64,000 bases of DNA from JAVVSK01 sp036654235 (GTDB lineage Bacteria > Bacillota > Clostridia > Christensenellales > CAG-138): positions 88,640-152,639 of the forward strand of contig JAVVSK010000003.1 in assembly GCA_036654235.1 (NCBI GenBank). The letters run 5' to 3'. The number at the start of each line of letters is the position of its first letter. Position 1 is the first letter of the stretch. The notes under the pieces were generated by a model. It made no database searches, had not been told where the DNA came from, and was given only the letters and a program-made list of their open reading frames with translations. This document shows, piece by piece, positions 42,889 to 52,865 of the stretch. A program made the position numbers and the translations under genes.

Positions 42889-44111
42889 GGAATCAGGATA
42901 CAAGCGGAATAAACGCCGCTATAAGCAACGCCCTTGAAAATGGAGACCTGAACGCGCTTGCGGGTTCTATAGTGGAGTGGCAGCGCGGAGTAGAAACTCG
43001 CCTGCTTAATGAGGCAGAAGAGAGCAGACGCGCAGGGGACGCGGATATCCTTGCGAGTCGCGGTGTAAGTCGGCTGACCGGGGCGGAGACGAAATACTAC
43101 AACACGATAATCGCAGCGGCGCGGACGAACGGTTCCGGAGCGCAAAACGCTATAACCAATATCGACATAGCCATGCCGCGCACCATCTTAGACCGCGTTA
43201 TGGACGATATAGCGCAGAATCATCCACTGCTTGAGGCTATCAATTTTGAGAACATCACCGGGATAGCCGAAATAATACTCAACAACAGCACCAAACAGCT
43301 GGCATCTTGGGGAAGTCTCACGTCCGCGATAACCAAGGAGATAACGGCAGGCATTACCAAAATAGCTATAGGTCAGAAGAAGTTGTCAGCATTTTTCATG
43401 ATGCCCAAAAGTATGCTCGACCTCGGCGCGGTTTGGATTGACCGTTATATTCGTGAGCTGCTGTATGAGGCTCTAGCCTTTGGTCTTGAGGAGGCCATCA
43501 TCAACGGCACGGGCAACGGCGAACCAATAGGCATGATCCGCATGGTCGGTACAGGCGAAAACAGACAGGGCGGCATAACCCTAACTAACGGCGTATTTCC
43601 GGCTAAGACTGTTGTTGCGATTACCGACCTGTCACCTAAGACCTACGGCGGTATCATATCTACCCTTGCGACCGCGCCCAATGGCGAAACCCGCGCGGTA
43701 AACGAAGTGCTGATGATAGTCAATCCCGTTGACTATTTTAATCTCATTATGCCGGCCACAACGGCGCTGCGTCCGGAGGGCACCTATGCTAACAACGTAT
43801 TGCCGTGGCCAACTAAGATTATTCAGAGCGCGAGTATCGCTAAGGGTAAGGCTATATTGGGTATCGGCGACCGTTACTTCATGGGCGTAGGTATGCCAAA
43901 GGACGGCAGAATTGAATATGCCGACCAATACAAATTCCTTGAGGACGAACGTACCTACCTGATCAAGCTCTACGGCGAAGGTCAGCCCAAGGACAACAAT
44001 GCCTTTGTTTACGCCGATATATCCGGCGTTGAAGCCTTATCGCCGATGATGTTTAACGTCTCCGTCACAACCCCGACATCCTCAAACGATGGGGGGGCTG
44101 TTAAGCCGTGA
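42876..44111 (+). CDS. Major capsid protein (HK97 fold)
   Basis: The product is 411 aa. The first 100 residues are helical and charged, a likely delta/scaffold domain removed by the protease. The remainder has the HK97 pattern: NHPLLEAINFENITGIAEII, IRELLYEALAFGLEEAIING, then TGNGEPIGM, and the P-domain/A-loop end (ILGIGDRYFMGVGMPKDGRI). The C-terminal tail is Ser/Thr-rich. Confidence 0.92.
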   Translation: MSEMRNQDTSGINAAISNALENGDLNALAGSIVEWQRGVETRLLNEAEESRRAGDADILASRGVSRLTGAETKYYNTIIAAARTNGSGAQNAITNIDIAMPRTILDRVMDDIAQNHPLLEAINFENITGIAEIILNNSTKQLASWGSLTSAITKEITAGITKIAIGQKKLSAFFMMPKSMLDLGAVWIDRYIRELLYEALAFGLEEAIINGTGNGEPIGMIRMVGTGENRQGGITLTNGVFPAKTVVAITDLSPKTYGGIISTLATAPNGETRAVNEVLMIVNPVDYFNLIMPATTALRPEGTYANNVLPWPTKIIQSASIAKGKAILGIGDRYFMGVGMPKDGRIEYADQYKFLEDERTYLIKLYGEGQPKDNNAFVYADISGVEALSPMMFNVSVTTPTSSNDGGAVKP

Positions 44112-44416
44112 TCGATGCCAATGATGAACTTTTCACGGCGGTAAAGAGAGACTTACAGATAACGTGGTATGACGTAAATACGGACTTGAGTCTTGCTGAG
44201 TATATTAGCAATGGAGTAGTGGAACTAGATGGTATAGCGGGTGCGCCGCAGGATTACGCATCGCCGGGGCTTCCCCGGCGATTGCTGTTTGACTACGCGC
44301 GCTATGCGCGTGCTGAGGCGCTAGACGAGTGGAAGCAGAATTATCGTAGCGATCTTACCCAGCTTAGAGTTAACAGAATATCGGAGGAAGAGAAGTATGC
44401 CGAGAAGACCGAATAA
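44108..44416 (+). CDS. Head-tail connector (gp6-like)
   Basis: The product is 102 aa. It is all-helical: ELFTAVKRDLQITWYDVNTD, then LAEYISNGVVELDG, and RRLLFDYARYARAEALDEWK. This is the pattern of HK97 gp6/phage_connect adaptor proteins. ATGA-type overlap with the capsid gene. Confidence 0.8.
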   Translation: MIDANDELFTAVKRDLQITWYDVNTDLSLAEYISNGVVELDGIAGAPQDYASPGLPRRLLFDYARYARAEALDEWKQNYRSDLTQLRVNRISEEEKYAEKTE

Positions 44417-44765
44417 ACGCGCTGAGCCTTTAAGCGACGGCGTATGTGACATATACACGGTAAAGGATGAATCAGAGGCAGGAGACGCACCGAAAGAAAA
44501 GCCGGTCTTTAGATACCGTCTTACCTTTGCGGCGCGCGCTATCGGAGTACAGCGCAAACTTTTGGCAATGCAGGAACACGCGGAACTTGACTTACTGATA
44601 CGTTGTCCGTTGTTGCCGGATTTAGAAGTGCGCGACATTGTTCAAATAGATCACGAACAGTACGAGATAACCAAAATTGAAACCCCACCAAGAGTAATTC
44701 CCCGCGTTGCGGATATAAGCCTAAAGGCGGTGAAAACACGTTATGACATCTCAGGACTATTTTAA
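44397..44765 (+). CDS. Head closure/adaptor protein
   Basis: The product is 122 aa, predominantly beta, with the late segment VRDIVQIDHEQYEITKIETP typical of SPP1 gp16-like head-tail joining proteins. Its position directly after the connector supports this. It overlaps both neighbours by about 20 nt. Confidence 0.65.
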   Translation: MPRRPNKRAEPLSDGVCDIYTVKDESEAGDAPKEKPVFRYRLTFAARAIGVQRKLLAMQEHAELDLLIRCPLLPDLEVRDIVQIDHEQYEITKIETPPRVIPRVADISLKAVKTRYDISGLF

Positions 44766-45075
44766 GAGCGTATTAATAAGCGCTGATCCGTCCGCACGCA
44801 AGTATAAGACCGCGAGCCGCGATACGGCTTATACGGTTTGGAGCGTGAGCGAATTTGACGAAAACGCTGCCGACGATGACGTAGACGAGGATCTGCTCAC
44901 AATATATGTAGACCGCTTCAGCAAGTGCGATAACGACCCGATACCCGTTAAGTTATGCGCCGCCTTTAAACACGGGGGTATCCCGTTTGAACACGTCGTA
45001 TATTATGACGCTACAACCGATTACATACATCACAGTTTTAAATGCACGGTTTTGTGCGGAAAGGAAGAAATTTAA
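44743..45075 (+). CDS. Probable tail completion/terminator protein
   Basis: The product is 110 aa of unrecognised family. Small mixed alpha/beta protein with an acidic middle (ENAADDDVDEDLL) and YVDRFSKCDNDPIPVKLCAA. Its position immediately before the tail tube gene is where tail terminator or completion proteins lie. Assignment by position. Confidence 0.5.
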   Translation: MTSQDYFKSVLISADPSARKYKTASRDTAYTVWSVSEFDENAADDDVDEDLLTIYVDRFSKCDNDPIPVKLCAAFKHGGIPFEHVVYYDATTDYIHHSFKCTVLCGKEEI

Positions 45076-45077
45076 GC

Positions 45078-45698
45078 ATGGAAGAAAATCGTAATTATAT
45101 TGGAAAACCCATTGGAGTAGATAAATTAACATTTTTCCCCATTACCAAAGAAAACGATACAGAAACCACATATGGGGCGGCGGTTAAGTTAGCGCGCACT
45201 ATTTCTATTAACCTAAACCCTACAATGGTAGACACTGATCTGGATTCTGATGATACTTCCGAGGATAACAGCTCTATATTGACAGCTATTGAGGTGACAG
45301 TGAATGTCAGTCAGCTAACCGATGAAATACGCGCAAAGTTGCTGGGTCATAAGCTCGATGCAAAGGGCGGTATCATCACCAAAAGCAACGATGTCGCGCC
45401 CTATGGGGCTATAGCCTGGGAAGAACTACTCAGTAGAGTAGGCGGCGGAGATCAACACAGCAAACGCGTTGTTCTCTATAGGGGTCGATTCAAAGAGTTC
45501 GCCGAAACCGCCGAGACAAAGAAAAAAAGCAGCGTTACCCTCCAGACGCACACCATCACGGGTACTTTTTACCCGCGTCCCAACGACGGAGCGCTAAAGT
45601 ACAGTATGCGCAGCGATACGGGCGCATATTCGTCCGTAACCTTTAATAGCTGGTTTACATCGCCGCAGGAAACTTCGGACACTAAAGAAGTAGTTTAA
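45078..45698 (+). CDS. Major tail (tube) protein
   Basis: The product is 206 aa from ATG 45078. GVDKLTFFPITKENDTETTY, KLARTISINLNPT and the SSILTAIEVTVNVSQLTD region fit clostridial siphophage tail tube proteins, which are beta-rich. VTLQTHTITGTFYPRPNDGA is near the C-terminus. It is followed by the chaperone. Confidence 0.8.
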   Translation: MEENRNYIGKPIGVDKLTFFPITKENDTETTYGAAVKLARTISINLNPTMVDTDLDSDDTSEDNSSILTAIEVTVNVSQLTDEIRAKLLGHKLDAKGGIITKSNDVAPYGAIAWEELLSRVGGGDQHSKRVVLYRGRFKEFAETAETKKKSSVTLQTHTITGTFYPRPNDGALKYSMRSDTGAYSSVTFNSWFTSPQETSDTKEVV

Positions 45699-45715
45699 GA
45701 GAAAGAAGTCGGCAA

Positions 45716-46240
45716 ATGACAGATTTAGGTATACTTTTCCCTCTCGTCAATACAGCCGACTTAGGCGGCGTTCGTCCCTTAAAGTGGTGTATAGGAACAT
45801 TTCTTCATGCGCAGGAATACGCGCGTTTTGCGGGTGAGTCCCGTACTGTCAACAAGCTGCTTGAGACGTTCGGCGCACCCGAGGCGACGCTTGCGCTGCT
45901 GTACGGCGCTGCTAAGGCGTATGACCCTTCGTACACCTTTGATGCATTTTTGGATGAGTGTGACATTGTAAACTACAGCCACTATATTAAGGTCGTTTAC
46001 GAAGGGCTTATAAGCTGCTTACCCGTCCCTGATGCCGCACCGGCCACGGGCGGGGAGGCTGAGGACTATCCGGAAGTTGGGAAAGCCGCACAAGATGAGC
46101 GCGAGACGGATTGGCGCGGACTTTTGGTAGCTGCCATGCAGCAGGGGCTGTCGTATTCCGATTTTCTAAATACAACGCCCCGCGCGATATTGGCTCTTGC
46201 GGGAAATAAAGATGAAGGAGGGAGCGGAGATTGGCTATAA
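45716..46240 (+). CDS. Tail assembly chaperone (Gp15-like, fused form)
   Basis: The product is 174 aa. The N-terminal part resembles small tail chaperones; after a Pro/Gly-rich linker (about 108-125) comes a second segment TDWRGLLVAAMQQGLSYSDF, then LNTTPRAILAL. In many phages this second part is reached only by programmed frameshift. Here it is in frame, as in the Gp15-like fused form. It precedes the tape measure. Confidence 0.65.
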   Translation: MTDLGILFPLVNTADLGGVRPLKWCIGTFLHAQEYARFAGESRTVNKLLETFGAPEATLALLYGAAKAYDPSYTFDAFLDECDIVNYSHYIKVVYEGLISCLPVPDAAPATGGEAEDYPEVGKAAQDERETDWRGLLVAAMQQGLSYSDFLNTTPRAILALAGNKDEGGSGDWL

Positions 46241-46656
46241 AGACCGTTGGGCTGGATGATCTTATAGAATGGACCGAGAAGCTGAATGTCGGAATTACGA
46301 CTCTTGAGAACGCGGTTTTTGAGACAGCGGCGGTGGTATCCAAAGCTGAGTGGCAAAGCGTTATTGAGGAAAGGGGTCATGTTCTTACGGGAAAAATGAA
46401 AAAAAGCGTAAAAGCCGACAAGACTTCACGCATTACGAAGAGCGGCGGAAAAGCGATTGAAACCTACCCGCGCGGAAAGGATCACGGAACAAAGGATAAA
46501 CCGCGAAAGCCCATAAGAAACGCTGAAAAGGCATTCATACTCCACTACATGGACGACCATTTTGTTGATGAAATCAACAAGCGTATAGATCAAAAGACGA
46601 ATGATCCCATAGATGAGATCTATGAGAATTGGCTTAACGGGAAGATATGTAAATAA
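46231..46656 (+). CDS. HK97 gp10-like minor tail component
   Basis: The product is 141 aa. The start is TTG 46231 behind GGAGGGAGCGGAGA, overlapping the chaperone stop by 10 nt. VLTGKMKKSVKADKTSRITK and IRNAEKAFILHYMDDHFVDE fit the HK97 gp10 family (tail completion). The family normally lies before the tail tube gene; here it lies between chaperone and tape measure, an unusual position. TAATG overlap with the tape measure. Confidence 0.65.
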   Translation: MAIKTVGLDDLIEWTEKLNVGITTLENAVFETAAVVSKAEWQSVIEERGHVLTGKMKKSVKADKTSRITKSGGKAIETYPRGKDHGTKDKPRKPIRNAEKAFILHYMDDHFVDEINKRIDQKTNDPIDEIYENWLNGKICK

Positions 46657-49600
46657 TGGCGATCGAAAAAAAGGTAAAGACCGTATTTGAAATTGAAAAC
46701 AAGGCCTATAAAGCCGCCTTAGAGGATACTGCGCAAAAACAAAAGAAGCTGGGGATTGAAACGACCGTCGCCGCAAAGAAGCTGGAAGCGCAGGGCGACA
46801 GCAGCGGGGCGCTGAAAACGCGCATAGCCGGATTAACCAAACAAATAGAGCTTCAAAAAGACGCGCTGGCGGCCGGTGAAAAACAGCTAACAACCCTAAA
46901 AAAAGAATATGGCGAGAATTCCGAAGAAGTGACGAAATTCGCAACTGACGTAGCTTTTGCCGAAAATGAGCTGCTCAATATGGAAAAGCGGCTGAAAACG
47001 CTAAACAAGCAGCTCGTTGAAAGCGGTGGCAAGCTCGGCGAAGTAGGCGACAAAGTAAAAAAAATTGGCGATAAAGCCTCAAATATCGGGAATAAGCTGA
47101 GCATGTCCGTTACGCTCCCCCTTGTCGCGGCGGGGACAGCGGCGACAAAATTTTCAATTGACTTTGAAAATGCTATGGCTAAAGTTGCCTCGCTTACCGG
47201 AACAGAACGCATAAAACAATACTCCGAAGAAATTTTAGATTTGTCCGATAAAACCGGCATCGCCGCAATTGAACTCGCGGAAGCGCAGTATCAGACCATT
47301 TCCGCGGGGGTTGACGCCGCAAAGTCCGTTGAGTTCCTGGATACGATTACAAAACTGCAACGCGGTGGATTCACCGAAGCGACCACGGCGGTTGACGGTC
47401 TAACAACGGTATTAAACGCCTATAATCTGGGAACCGAAAAGGCCAACGAGGTTGGAAACTATTTTATCATCACTCAAAACCTCGGAAAAACAACCGTAGA
47501 CCGGCTCGCAAAAAGCATTGGTACGGTTGTTCCAACCGCGCGCGCCGCGGGTGTTGAAGCCAAAGATTTATTTGCTGCATTCGCGTCGCTAACCGCGGGC
47601 GGAAAAGAAACAAGCGCATCGGCGGCGGGGGTTAAGGCGGCGCTGTCAAACATCCTGAAACCCTCCGCAGAGGCCCAAAAAAAAGCATCCGAGTTGGGAA
47701 TTGAGTTTTCGGCGACCTCGCTAAAAGCCCGGGGCTTTGCGGAATTTTTGAACACTCTAAAAGAGACAACTCACGGCAACTCAGAGGATATGGCGCGATT
47801 ATTCGGCTCAACCGAAGCGCTTGATACAATGCTGTCGTTGGTATCGGATAACGGCGCGGCGCGTTTCAATGATGCGCTGGTTGAGATGAGTACTAACACC
47901 ACCGCTCTTTCAGATGCCTTTGCTACGGTGAGCGATACAACGGGCGTTCGGCTTGAAATCGCCATAAACAAAGTTAAAAATGCAGGTATTCAAGCGGGTG
48001 ACGCTCTAGCTCCTGCTATGGGGGAAGTTGCGGATATTATCGGCGGTCTGGCCGATAAGTTTAATGACATGAGCGAAGATGAACAAAAAGCAATTGTTAA
48101 GACGCTCATGCTTGTGGCGGCTATCGCACCGATCATAACGATAGGCGGCAAATTGATAAGTGGCGCGGGGAAGCTCATAAAAAGCCTTGGACGGATAACC
48201 GGGGGGCTAAAAAAACTTAACGCCGAGGGTATGGCGATGGTTTCAACGGGCGGCTGGGTAGGGATTGCTATAGCTGCTATTGGCGTTCTGACCGCCGTTA
48301 TAATAGGCGCGGTAGATGCAGCGAAGGAAAATTTTAGAGAGCTGAACAAAGATGCCGTTGAACTTAATGAAACCATAGACATCATAAAAGACAATCTTAA
48401 CGAAGCTTCTAATACATTTGAGAAAAGCGCCGCAAAAACAAACGCTACCGCGGCTTCCGCCGAGAGCCTTGTCCAAAGGCTTAGAGAGCTTGAACTACAG
48501 GGATTGCGGACAAAGGAAGCCCAAACAGAATATACCTTAACCGTTGAAAAGCTTAATGCTCTTATCCCCGAATTAAACCTCAAAATTGACGCACAGTCGG
48601 GGAAGCTTGATATAAATACCGAATCGCTGCTTGATAACATAAGCAGCTGGAAAGAACGCGGTCTGGTGCAACTTAAGGAACAGCTGTTCAGCACTAGAAT
48701 TACCGAATATACAAACGCGGTTATAGCCCAAAGTGAAGCGGAAGAAGCGCTCAACGACAAAAAGAAAAAACGCGCGGAAGCTGAACTGATATTAATCGGT
48801 CTTCAAAATCAAGCTAATGCGCTTCAGCTAAAACTAAAAAGCAATACGGAAGGAAGCGCCGAAGCCCTTCAAAAGTATACAGATATAATGCGGCGAGAGA
48901 TTCCCGTACTTGCGAGTAGAATAAACAGCGGAGATTTTAGCGATGCAGTTATTGATGAGCTTCAACGTAGTTTAGAATGCGCTTCAAATTTCGTAACCGA
49001 AACGGATCAGAAGCTTGAAACGCTAGGCAACACATACAACATCGCCGCAAAAACAATAATGGGCGATGCTTACGATGTCGGTCAGGCCCTAACCGATATG
49101 GGTGATACTTCCGGACAAGCCCTCTCGGTGCTTGAGGGTGCAATCAATACCTATCAGACCGGAATAGAAAGTGTCTTCGACAGCATCGAGACCAACAGCC
49201 AATTAAGCGCCGACGCTCTTTTAAGGAACGCAATTGAAACGTCCGCGACAATATCAGAATTTTACGACGGCATGGCGACCCTGCTTAAGCGCGGATTGCC
49301 CGAAGACCTATTAACCGACCTTGCGACAAAGGGCCCCCAAACGGCAGCCAAAGCCGTCAAGGAGCTGTCAGAAATGACCGATAGCGCGCTAGATGCTTGG
49401 ATCGGACAATGGGAAACCGCCGACAGCGGCATAAAGACCGCTCTTGACGGATTAGTTGAGGACGCACGAACTTCCGGCTATAACATAGGACAGGCGATAA
49501 CTCAAGGCACGGAAAAAGCGCTCTCAGATGGAAAAAGCGCGGTCGCCGGGAAAGCGCGACGCCTTGCTCAAACCGTCATAAGTGAGATGAAAGCCGAGCT

Positions 49601-49913
49601 TGAAATTGCCTCGCCCTCAAAAAAAGTACGGCGCACCATACGCGAAGTACCTAACGCCGCTGTAATTGAACTTGAAGAAGGAGTTAGCCGCGTCAAAGCT
49701 GCATCAAAAAAGCTGGCGCAGGCCGCCAACCCCGAATTTGAAGCGTCCGACAGACGGTCAATCGGGGGGTATAGGTTAGAAACTCGAGAAGCGGAGGCGC
49801 GTAAAGCCCTCGTGCCAACCAACACTATAACAATCAATACGCGCGAGCTGTCGCGCTCGCAAGTAGACTATATTGTTAATACGGTTAACCGTCGTTTGGG
49901 GAGACTGCTATGA
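46656..49913 (+). CDS. Tape measure protein
   Basis: The product is 1085 aa, the longest gene of the prophage, as expected. N-terminal coiled coil (about 40-135), then the PhageMin_Tail/TP901 core (FSIDFENAMAKVASLTGTER; KTGIAAIELAEAQYQTISAG; FAAFASLTAGGKETSASAAG), hydrophobic segments around 490-555, and further coiled coils. The C-terminal repeat motif EIASPSKKVRRTIREVPNAA is typical. It sets tail length and is part of DNA delivery. Its length predicts a long-tailed siphovirus. Confidence 0.95.
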   Translation: MAIEKKVKTVFEIENKAYKAALEDTAQKQKKLGIETTVAAKKLEAQGDSSGALKTRIAGLTKQIELQKDALAAGEKQLTTLKKEYGENSEEVTKFATDVAFAENELLNMEKRLKTLNKQLVESGGKLGEVGDKVKKIGDKASNIGNKLSMSVTLPLVAAGTAATKFSIDFENAMAKVASLTGTERIKQYSEEILDLSDKTGIAAIELAEAQYQTISAGVDAAKSVEFLDTITKLQRGGFTEATTAVDGLTTVLNAYNLGTEKANEVGNYFIITQNLGKTTVDRLAKSIGTVVPTARAAGVEAKDLFAAFASLTAGGKETSASAAGVKAALSNILKPSAEAQKKASELGIEFSATSLKARGFAEFLNTLKETTHGNSEDMARLFGSTEALDTMLSLVSDNGAARFNDALVEMSTNTTALSDAFATVSDTTGVRLEIAINKVKNAGIQAGDALAPAMGEVADIIGGLADKFNDMSEDEQKAIVKTLMLVAAIAPIITIGGKLISGAGKLIKSLGRITGGLKKLNAEGMAMVSTGGWVGIAIAAIGVLTAVIIGAVDAAKENFRELNKDAVELNETIDIIKDNLNEASNTFEKSAAKTNATAASAESLVQRLRELELQGLRTKEAQTEYTLTVEKLNALIPELNLKIDAQSGKLDINTESLLDNISSWKERGLVQLKEQLFSTRITEYTNAVIAQSEAEEALNDKKKKRAEAELILIGLQNQANALQLKLKSNTEGSAEALQKYTDIMRREIPVLASRINSGDFSDAVIDELQRSLECASNFVTETDQKLETLGNTYNIAAKTIMGDAYDVGQALTDMGDTSGQALSVLEGAINTYQTGIESVFDSIETNSQLSADALLRNAIETSATISEFYDGMATLLKRGLPEDLLTDLATKGPQTAAKAVKELSEMTDSALDAWIGQWETADSGIKTALDGLVEDARTSGYNIGQAITQGTEKALSDGKSAVAGKARRLAQTVISEMKAELEIASPSKKVRRTIREVPNAAVIELEEGVSRVKAASKKLAQAANPEFEASDRRSIGGYRLETREAEARKALVPTNTITINTRELSRSQVDYIVNTVNRRLGRLL

Positions 49914-49914
49914 T

Positions 49915-50760
49915 ATGAAACGTAAATTTTTTTTGGTATGCGGCGGCGACCGCATAAATCTCAGCGACACTCATGGAGCCTTTCTCGTTAACCCGTCCGG
50001 TTTGGGATTCGCTGCCAACCTTGCCTTTGGCAATTTGGGCAACGGTTTTTTTTGTACGACAGAGTCCGGTCCCGCACAACCGGGAATAACCGGTGATCTA
50101 AACTTCGCTAATCAGCCGTATGTGAGTTATCGCGCGTTTGTGAAAGCCGTGATGCCCTATCGGGACAGCCTCATATTGGTCTATAAACCCCGACTTGAAG
50201 AGTACCGCATCGATGTAGAGTTGGAGTACATCCAAAAAGGAGAGGTGCGGCGTGGAATGTTGACCTGCCCAATATCATTTAGGGCAAAAACGCCATGGTA
50301 CTCAGATAAAACGGAGGTGTTTCGGGTAATACAGCCGGAGACGGTGAACAGCGCTAAAATAAATCCTTACAAGTATTCGTACCGATATCCCGTATTGCAG
50401 AGAGAAAAGAACGTTATACGCGCAGGCGGACACATCCCCGCCGCACTTGAAATCACTGTAAAGGGTGCGTCCTACGCGCCAAAGCTGGAGTTAAAGACCC
50501 TAAACGGCGCGACTCTCGGCAAGATGACCCTCGGTGGCTTGGCGCTTGCTAAAGATGAAACTCTGGTTATGTCGTCTCGCTACGGTGGCGAGCATGGCGT
50601 TTGGGTTGGCGGTGTTAACGCCTGTTCATACATCGACCTTAATGACAACAATTTTTTCAGACTCCCGCCGAATCAGTCATGCATACTTGATATCTCCGAC
50701 GCAACACACAAAACGCTTGACGCCGTAGTACGCGTGTATGCCTATTATTTAGGGGTGTAG
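49915..50760 (+). CDS. Distal tail protein
   Basis: The product is 281 aa from ATG 49915, 1 nt after the tape measure stop, with GGGGAG upstream. KFFLVCGGDRINLSDTHGAF and GFAANLAFGNLGNGFF, followed by RPxLxEYRxDVELEY-like beta strands, match clostridial Dit-like proteins that form the hub joining tail tube and baseplate. Confidence 0.75.
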   Translation: MKRKFFLVCGGDRINLSDTHGAFLVNPSGLGFAANLAFGNLGNGFFCTTESGPAQPGITGDLNFANQPYVSYRAFVKAVMPYRDSLILVYKPRLEEYRIDVELEYIQKGEVRRGMLTCPISFRAKTPWYSDKTEVFRVIQPETVNSAKINPYKYSYRYPVLQREKNVIRAGGHIPAALEITVKGASYAPKLELKTLNGATLGKMTLGGLALAKDETLVMSSRYGGEHGVWVGGVNACSYIDLNDNNFFRLPPNQSCILDISDATHKTLDAVVRVYAYYLGV

Positions 50761-50762
50761 CC

Positions 50763-51737
50763 ATGGAAGTAAATACAATGTGGTTTATCCGCGACAGCCG
50801 CTACTTTGTGACCCGGTCTCTGCACGTTCTGTCTTTTGATGTTGTTCTGGCGGACATATTTGGTGACAAGTCAATGATTATTGCTAAGAATGATCCTATT
50901 GCAAAAGCCGGAGATATTGTGTCATACAAGGATCAAGGTTTGCTGGTTAATGGTATTTCTTCGGAGGATGGGGGGAGGACAATGGAGCTATCCTGCTCCT
51001 CTCTTGATGAGCTTTTTTTACGCCCCGTTTATACGCACAATATCAATTTATCGGACTTTGCTTCGACGGAAACCTTTATAAAAAGCATAATTGTAAATCA
51101 TTTTCTGGGCTTGGACCCCGCATATGATCTCTCATTTTTGGAGCTTCCCGCCGACGCAGCTATGACCGCCACGCCTTTGATACCGCCCGAATTAGGTGAT
51201 TACTCCATGGTACTTACCGACTATATCCACAAAGTATCGCGCCTTGGCGTGGCAACGAAATATATGATTAAGCAGGGCAAAATCATCATTGATATATCCG
51301 CGCGGGTAGCGCAAAGCCATACGCTAGACCTCACGGGGCATGAGGTCATTGAGGACTATGCCGAGGAAGGTGTGGCGAAGATCAGCAACTTTACCGATGA
51401 CGGCGTTACGGATTATTACTTATTGGTCGACGGCACGATGACAACGACTCCGGGAAATGCTGTTCGCGCGTCGGGCGCATGGCAGACGATGCAGAAATCC
51501 GACGCTGATAAAGTGTCCGCTGAATTTGCAAAAAATAAATACGGTCACAGAATTGAGTTTTTAGCAAGGGAGAAATATTGCCTTATGGATAATATGCGGA
51601 TCAAAACACCCTCGGGGAGAATCATTCATACTTTCGTTTCCGCAATCGGAAAAACAAGTACAGACAGCCGCTACAAATATACATGTGGCGAAGTGGCACA
51701 GAATCTAACGGTTAAACTTAGGGAGGGTAACGAGTAG
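50763..51737 (+). CDS. Baseplate/tail protein (Gp37-like)
   Basis: The product is 324 aa. It resembles the siphovirus ReqiPepy6 Gp37-like family: WFIRDSRYFVTRSLHVLSFD, IVSYKDQGLLVNGISSEDGG, DYIHKVSRLGVATKYMIKQG. It lies between the Dit and the upper baseplate gene, the place of the tail-associated hub (Tal). TAGTG overlap with the next gene. Confidence 0.75.
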   Translation: MEVNTMWFIRDSRYFVTRSLHVLSFDVVLADIFGDKSMIIAKNDPIAKAGDIVSYKDQGLLVNGISSEDGGRTMELSCSSLDELFLRPVYTHNINLSDFASTETFIKSIIVNHFLGLDPAYDLSFLELPADAAMTATPLIPPELGDYSMVLTDYIHKVSRLGVATKYMIKQGKIIIDISARVAQSHTLDLTGHEVIEDYAEEGVAKISNFTDDGVTDYYLLVDGTMTTTPGNAVRASGAWQTMQKSDADKVSAEFAKNKYGHRIEFLAREKYCLMDNMRIKTPSGRIIHTFVSAIGKTSTDSRYKYTCGEVAQNLTVKLREGNE

Positions 51738-52786
51738 TGTCAACAATAATAACAATTCCGGATAACGTCATACGCGGAGTTACTTTTGACTATCAAGCTG
51801 TCACCGCCAATAACGACGCTGAGATTATGCGGCGCGTGTTTGGCTGTCGGGACGGTGTAATATCGGGTGGTGAAGTAAGGGCGGAAAGCGCTTTGATCGT
51901 CAAAGTAAAAGCCGGACACGCCATAGTTTGCGGACGGCACGTACATCTAACGCAAGATCTGCCTATCGGAGTCACCGCATTTGAGAAACGCTATTTTCGC
52001 CTGAAACTGAAAATTGATTTGTCACAGCCCGCGAGTACAACGGAATTTAAACAAATTACTTTTGAATGCGATGCCGCCGACAGCGTAAGCGCTCTTCCCG
52101 CGTTGCGCCAAACGGATATCAACACCGCCGGCGGTACGGTCTATGAGATTGAGGTTTTCACCGTCAAACTTGACGCCGCTTATCACGTTGATTCTCTAGT
52201 ATCGGTCTGGAAAAAGATAATGATTCCGACCTCCGACGGGTCTGAGACGACGAGTACGCCGACGATGCAATATTTTCATACAAGGTTCGCGAGCGGAAAC
52301 CCCTACGATATAGCTTCGCCGCCTACGCTTTCGGCAACACAAGGCGCATGTAACTGGGTTGGGTTTTATCACGGAACGGCAACCACCGCACCGACGCTCA
52401 TCGGCGCTTATCATTGGGTGCGGGTTGCCGATGACGATACGGTAATCACATACAACTCGGGCGAAACAACTTCTATGCTACTGGCGCCACAGCGCACTTA
52501 CAGACTCATATTATCCGCCGGCGGATCGTCGCTTATCCACTTTGATATGTCATCAAGGAATAAGCTGTCCGGCCTTAGAAACGTCATAACGGCCTACATC
52601 CAAAGCGAGGGCACGACGCTAACTTTTGACGCGGGCGAGGTTTACATGGCTTCAAGCGGTACAGCCGGAACACCGTTACGCTACGCGTTGCCAATCGGAC
52701 AGTACATAATGCGCGCGGAATTCAATCCTAATCTGGGATTATATGTGCTGCGATTTGAAAATGCCGCATCGGCAGCAGCCCTATAG
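51737..52786 (+). CDS. Baseplate/upper tail protein, receptor-region
   Basis: The product is 349 aa with a GTG start overlapping the preceding TAG. The N-terminal part (VIRGVTFDYQAVTANNDAEI) and KVKAGHAIVCGRHVHLTQDL resemble clostridial baseplate proteins. The C-terminal 200 residues are beta-rich and Ser/Thr/Ala-rich. Function inferred from position. Confidence 0.55.
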   Translation: MSTIITIPDNVIRGVTFDYQAVTANNDAEIMRRVFGCRDGVISGGEVRAESALIVKVKAGHAIVCGRHVHLTQDLPIGVTAFEKRYFRLKLKIDLSQPASTTEFKQITFECDAADSVSALPALRQTDINTAGGTVYEIEVFTVKLDAAYHVDSLVSVWKKIMIPTSDGSETTSTPTMQYFHTRFASGNPYDIASPPTLSATQGACNWVGFYHGTATTAPTLIGAYHWVRVADDDTVITYNSGETTSMLLAPQRTYRLILSAGGSSLIHFDMSSRNKLSGLRNVITAYIQSEGTTLTFDAGEVYMASSGTAGTPLRYALPIGQYIMRAEFNPNLGLYVLRFENAASAAAL

Positions 52787-52865
52787 GGCAAGGGGAAACC
52801 GAAAGTCACTAACGGTTGATTCCGCGCGGCTTTATTTTTTTTTTACAAGAATGGATGTGTAAAAT

